Assembly (NCBI GenBank): GCA_029778965.1
Contig: JAKPBL010000365.1
Coordinates: 1-7,938, forward strand
Direction of reading: 5' to 3'
Source: Bacteroidota bacterium
GTDB lineage: Bacteria; Bacteroidota; Bacteroidia; Chitinophagales; Chitinophagaceae
Length of the DNA stretch: 7,938 bases
The notes beneath the pieces were generated by a model, which had not been told where the DNA came from, ran no database searches, and saw only the letters and a list, made by a program, of their open reading frames with translations. Positions 5,481-7,938 of the stretch are shown one piece after another. A program made the position numbers and the translations under genes. Numbering within the stretch: position 1 is the first letter of the stretch; each line of letters begins with the position of its first letter.

Positions 5481-6188
5481 TCAGTAGCTGATCTGTAATA
5501 AAATGGGCGCTTCCGATTGGTCGATCAGGCGACTGACGGTTGTGAAGAATTGGGGTGATACCATGGGGCAACCCAGGCTATAGACTGTTTCGCCGCCCGG
5601 CGTATCGGGCATATCGTCGAATTTGTGCAGCACGATGGCGCGGCGGTAGGCGTTGGAATTGCTGCTGTCGAGCCCGTGGAGCTTGTAGGCTGTGCCGAAC
5701 CGGCCCTTGTATTTTTGCCCGATGCGGTACCTGCCCAGCGACGTGCAATAGGAACCGGTTTCATTGCTGAAGCGAAGCCGTCCCCGTGCATCGGGTTGGG
5801 TATTGATGCCTTGTGCCACCAACCCGCGGTGAAGTATCTTTTTTGTCCCGATGTCGTACACGAAGAAACGGTACCGGTTGGCCGGTATCTTCATATCTAG
5901 GAAGAAGACTGTTTGCGGGTTGAACGACCTGTTCCTGTCGAGAAAGCGCTGCATGGCCGACGCGATCGTTGTTGACAGGGTATCGGGGTAAAGTGCATCG
6001 GGCAGGTCTGCTTCCCGTGGATGGATAGCATCGGTTTCAGGAGCATTGCCCCATAGCAGCGTGGCGAGGAGCAGCAGGAAAGGGGCAAACGGGGCCATGG
6101 TTGTTCTGTTTACCGGTTTATAGAGCAAACAGATGGGGCACAGGTTGTTTTCCATAAGCGGGAACGTTAAAGAAAGCTGAAACTGCAT
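5481..6188 (-). CDS. Murein L,D-transpeptidase catalytic domain protein (YkuD_2-like), exported
   Basis: This exported protein is up to 235 residues long. The C-terminal part (about 90-235) carries a YkuD_2-type (PF13645) catalytic domain: FVYDIGTKKILHRGLVAQG, FSNETGSYCTSLGRYRIG, YKGRFGTAYKLHGLD, then IVLHKFDD (H188) and YSLGCPMVSP (catalytic C207). These enzymes act on the peptide stems of peptidoglycan in the periplasm. The active-site Cys sits in SLGCP rather than the SHGC of classical YkuD enzymes, as I recall for this subfamily. The start is uncertain. The ATG at 6188 has an AGGAAAA upstream; the ATG at 6155 gives a basic segment and then a hydrophobic stretch (MAPFAPFLLLLATLLWG); the ATG at 6098 gives that stretch alone. 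The hydrophobic stretch is probably the signal peptide, so the first 30 residues, including LCPICLL, may not be translated. The gene stands alone, with no clear terminator after it. Confidence 0.85.
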   Translation of the reverse strand: MQFQLSLTFPLMENNLCPICLLYKPVNRTTMAPFAPFLLLLATLLWGNAPETDAIHPREADLPDALYPDTLSTTIASAMQRFLDRNRSFNPQTVFFLDMKIPANRYRFFVYDIGTKKILHRGLVAQGINTQPDARGRLRFSNETGSYCTSLGRYRIGQKYKGRFGTAYKLHGLDSSNSNAYRRAIVLHKFDDMPDTPGGETVYSLGCPMVSPQFFTTVSRLIDQSEAPILLQISY

Positions 6189-6235
6189 TGCCGGTTTTCC
6201 TGCAATAAAATGATATATTGCCTCAAAATCGGGTT

Positions 6236-6556
6236 ATGGAGAAGGACCAGCTTTTCAATTACCGGCAACCGCTTGTTACCGCGGCCGGCATCATACTCGG
6301 TTTTGTGTTGAATTTCGCCACCGAGCTGGTAAAAAGAGACAAGCGGAACGATGCCATGGCGCTGCTGATCCTGTTGTTCACCCTTACCGGTATTGTGTTG
6401 CTGATCGTGTCGTTGTACCGCATCCTGAACCACCATTACGACCGCGAAGCCGTCCGCTGTTATTATAAAAAAACGCTGAACTTTTTTCTCTGGGGCGTTA
6501 TACTGTCGTTCTCGGGCGGCCTGCTTAAAATGGTCCAAACGCTTTTTCTATCCTGA
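6236..6556 (+). CDS. Small three-helix membrane protein of unknown function
   Basis: This 106-residue protein is not a family I recognise. It has three hydrophobic segments: about 12-32 (PLVTAAGIILGFVLNFATELV), 41-64 (MALLILLFTLTGIVLLIVSL...) and 80-104 (TLNFFLWGVILSFSGGLLKM). The first loop is short and charged (KRDKRND) and the second is longer and mostly basic (NHHYDREAVRCYYKK). No catalytic motif is visible. The ATG at 6236 is preferred over an upstream in-frame TTG at 6218. It ends 9 bases before the amidohydrolase start on the same strand, so the two are probably co-transcribed. Codon choice resembles the neighbours, which supports a real gene. It could be a helper or unrelated membrane protein; I assign no function. 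Confidence 0.72.
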   Translation: MEKDQLFNYRQPLVTAAGIILGFVLNFATELVKRDKRNDAMALLILLFTLTGIVLLIVSLYRILNHHYDREAVRCYYKKTLNFFLWGVILSFSGGLLKMVQTLFLS

Positions 6557-6565
6557 ACCAGCTAA

Positions 6566-7900
6566 ATGTTTATTATGCGCATTATACAACTCCTGATGCT
6601 TGTTTGTGCGGGCCTGTCGGCTACAGCCCAGCAGCCTGCTGCCACGTCGGTATTGTTCGAGAATGTGCGGGTGTTCGACGGAAAGTCGACGCAGCTTTCC
6701 CCGCCTGTCAATGTGCTGGTAACCGGCAATACGATCACGACCATCAGCGCCAAACCGGTAGCGGCGCCCGAAGCGGCGCTGACGATCAACGGCAGGGGCC
6801 GCACGCTGATGCCGGGACTGATCGATGTGCATGTGCACATGGTATTCGGCGCGCTGACCAACAGCGATATGATGTCGCCCGATCTCTCTGAAAAAATAAT
6901 TCTCGAGAAAGTGGGTGTTTCGGCGGAAAAAATGCTGCTGCGCGGGTTCACCAGCGTGCGCGATGCCGGCGGACCGATCTTTCCGCTGAAGCAGGCGATC
7001 GACGCACAGAAGCTGAAGGGGCCGCGTATCTGGCCCTCCGGCGCCACCGTAAGCCAAACCGCCGGGCATGGGGATTTCAGAACGCCCAATGAAAAATCGC
7101 GGCGCTTTTTCGGCGAGCCTTCGCGGGCCGAAAAATTCGGCGCCACTTTTATTGCCGATGGCCGTGATGAAGTGCTGACGGCCGTTCGCGAGAACCTGCG
7201 TTTCGGCGCCAGCCAGATCAAGCTGATGGCCGGCGGCGGCACCTCTTCGGCATATGATCCCATCGATGTAACGCAATACACCCTCGATGAGATGAAGGCT
7301 GCTGTCGAAGCGGCTTCCGATTGGGGTACCTATGTGACCGTGCATGCCTATACGCCGAAAGCCGTGCAGCGGGCCATCGCAGCGGGTGTGAAATGCGTGG
7401 AGCATGGCCAGTTGCTCGATGAGAAAACGCTGCAACTGATGGTGCAGAAAAACGTCTGGCTCAGCCTGCAGAACCTGGTCGAGAACACGCCCGCCATGGA
7501 CCCCATGCGCCGGGAGAAACGCAAGCCCGTTATAGAAGGGCAGCAAACGATATGGCCCATGGCAAAGCGGCTGAAAGTGAAGCTGGCCTGGGGCACCGAT
7601 TTCCTGTTCGAGCCCGAGCTGAACGACCAGCAGAATGCATTTATTCTTCGCCTCCAGAAATGGTTCAGCAACGCTGAGATATTGAAAATGGTGACGCACG
7701 ATAATGCCCAGTTGCTGCAGCTTTCCGGGTTGCGAAGCCCTTATCCCGGCAAGCTGGGTGTGGTGGAAGAGGGCGCACTGGCCGACCTGCTGCTGGTGGA
7801 TGGTGATCCGCTGAAAAACCTGTCGCTGATTGCCGATTACCAGAACAAAATACAAGTGATTATGAAGAACGGGGAGCTGTATAAAAACCAGCCCTACTAA
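6566..7900 (+). CDS. Secreted metal-dependent amidohydrolase (Xaa-Pro dipeptidase-like)
   Basis: This 444-residue enzyme belongs to the amidohydrolase superfamily and has a signal peptide (about 1-21, ending SATA before QQ), so it probably acts in the periplasm or outside the cell. The metal-site residues are all visible: H89 and H91 in GLIDVHVHM, the bridging Lys K219 in QIKLMAGGG, H260 in VTVHAYTP, H280 in VEHGQ and the catalytic Asp D345 in WGTDF. A beta-sandwich composite domain flanks the barrel, made of an N-terminal part (FENVRVFDG...) and a C-terminal part (GVVEEGALADLLLVDGDPL). The patterns GFTSVRDAGG and RAIAAGVKCVEHG place it in the group that holds Xaa-Pro dipeptidases, Xaa-Arg/Lys carboxypeptidases and some ochratoxin hydrolases. 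A peptide or N-acyl amino-acid substrate is likely, but the exact one is unknown. The ATG at 6566 was used; one at 6575 is equally possible. Length is normal for the family and the gene looks intact. Confidence 0.93.
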   Translation: MFIMRIIQLLMLVCAGLSATAQQPAATSVLFENVRVFDGKSTQLSPPVNVLVTGNTITTISAKPVAAPEAALTINGRGRTLMPGLIDVHVHMVFGALTNSDMMSPDLSEKIILEKVGVSAEKMLLRGFTSVRDAGGPIFPLKQAIDAQKLKGPRIWPSGATVSQTAGHGDFRTPNEKSRRFFGEPSRAEKFGATFIADGRDEVLTAVRENLRFGASQIKLMAGGGTSSAYDPIDVTQYTLDEMKAAVEAASDWGTYVTVHAYTPKAVQRAIAAGVKCVEHGQLLDEKTLQLMVQKNVWLSLQNLVENTPAMDPMRREKRKPVIEGQQTIWPMAKRLKVKLAWGTDFLFEPELNDQQNAFILRLQKWFSNAEILKMVTHDNAQLLQLSGLRSPYPGKLGVVEEGALADLLLVDGDPLKNLSLIADYQNKIQVIMKNGELYKNQPY

Positions 7901-7938
7901 CCGTTATATAGTTACAGATGGTATATCTCAAATCACCA

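Noticed and set aside
6188..6220. Possible + strand promoter (TTG at 6188-6190, TATATTG at 6214-6220) for the membrane protein gene
   Set aside because: The -7 element is one base short of TAnnTTTG and the spacer is 23 bases, outside the usual range.
6548..7855. Long minus-strand open frame antisense to the amidohydrolase
   Set aside because: Its product is histidine- and arginine-rich with no fold I recognise, while the + strand frame encodes a complete amidohydrolase with every metal ligand.
7901..7938. Tail after the amidohydrolase stop
   Set aside because: Only 38 bases, A/T-rich, with no hairpin or start signal that can be supported.

Overview
The window most likely comes from a Bacteroidota chromosome, probably a Chitinophagaceae-like member. 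This is inferred from the sequence and no search was run. Supporting signs are: a TonB-dependent receptor with an N-terminal carboxypeptidase-regulatory-like domain; A-rich leaders in place of strong Shine-Dalgarno sites; a perfect Bacteroidota-type promoter (TTG, 20 bases, TAACTTTG) before the peroxiredoxin gene; a DUF1080 sugar-hydrolase C-terminus; a YkuD_2-type murein L,D-transpeptidase; and a peroxiredoxin / thioredoxin / small-DUF gene string that I recall from this phylum. I see no rRNA, tRNA, CRISPR array, insertion sequence or phage gene.

Layout. At the left edge is the C-terminal end of a DUF1080 (3-keto-disaccharide hydrolase) gene on the + strand. It converges, with 24 bases between stops, on a minus-strand iron-uptake pair: a TonB-dependent siderophore receptor (3858 to 1474) followed by a PepSY-type membrane protein (1402 to 209) that resembles ferrisiderophore reductases. 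A 15-bp hairpin with a UNCG tetraloop separates these two genes. Upstream of the receptor, about 240 bases hold possible regulatory sites and leader structures. A strong intrinsic terminator there closes the next minus-strand operon, which is 2-Cys peroxiredoxin, thioredoxin-like protein and an 82-aa DUF6952-like protein (5286 to 4099). The last two genes overlap by 20 bases. Further right is a minus-strand exported L,D-transpeptidase-like protein. It is divergent from a + strand pair: a 106-aa three-helix membrane protein of unknown function and a secreted metal-dependent amidohydrolase of the Xaa-Pro-dipeptidase-like group.

How the genes may work together. The receptor would bring a ferric chelate through the outer membrane and the PepSY protein could reduce it at the inner membrane. 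The neighbouring peroxiredoxin/thioredoxin operon would remove peroxides, a plausible partner activity for iron import, although it has its own promoter and terminator. The transpeptidase and the amidohydrolase look like ordinary envelope or periplasmic enzymes. Most of the window is recognisable housekeeping or accessory metabolism. The least explained parts are the DUF6952-like protein with its adjacent cysteines, the intercistronic hairpin, the receptor's upstream region and the small membrane protein.
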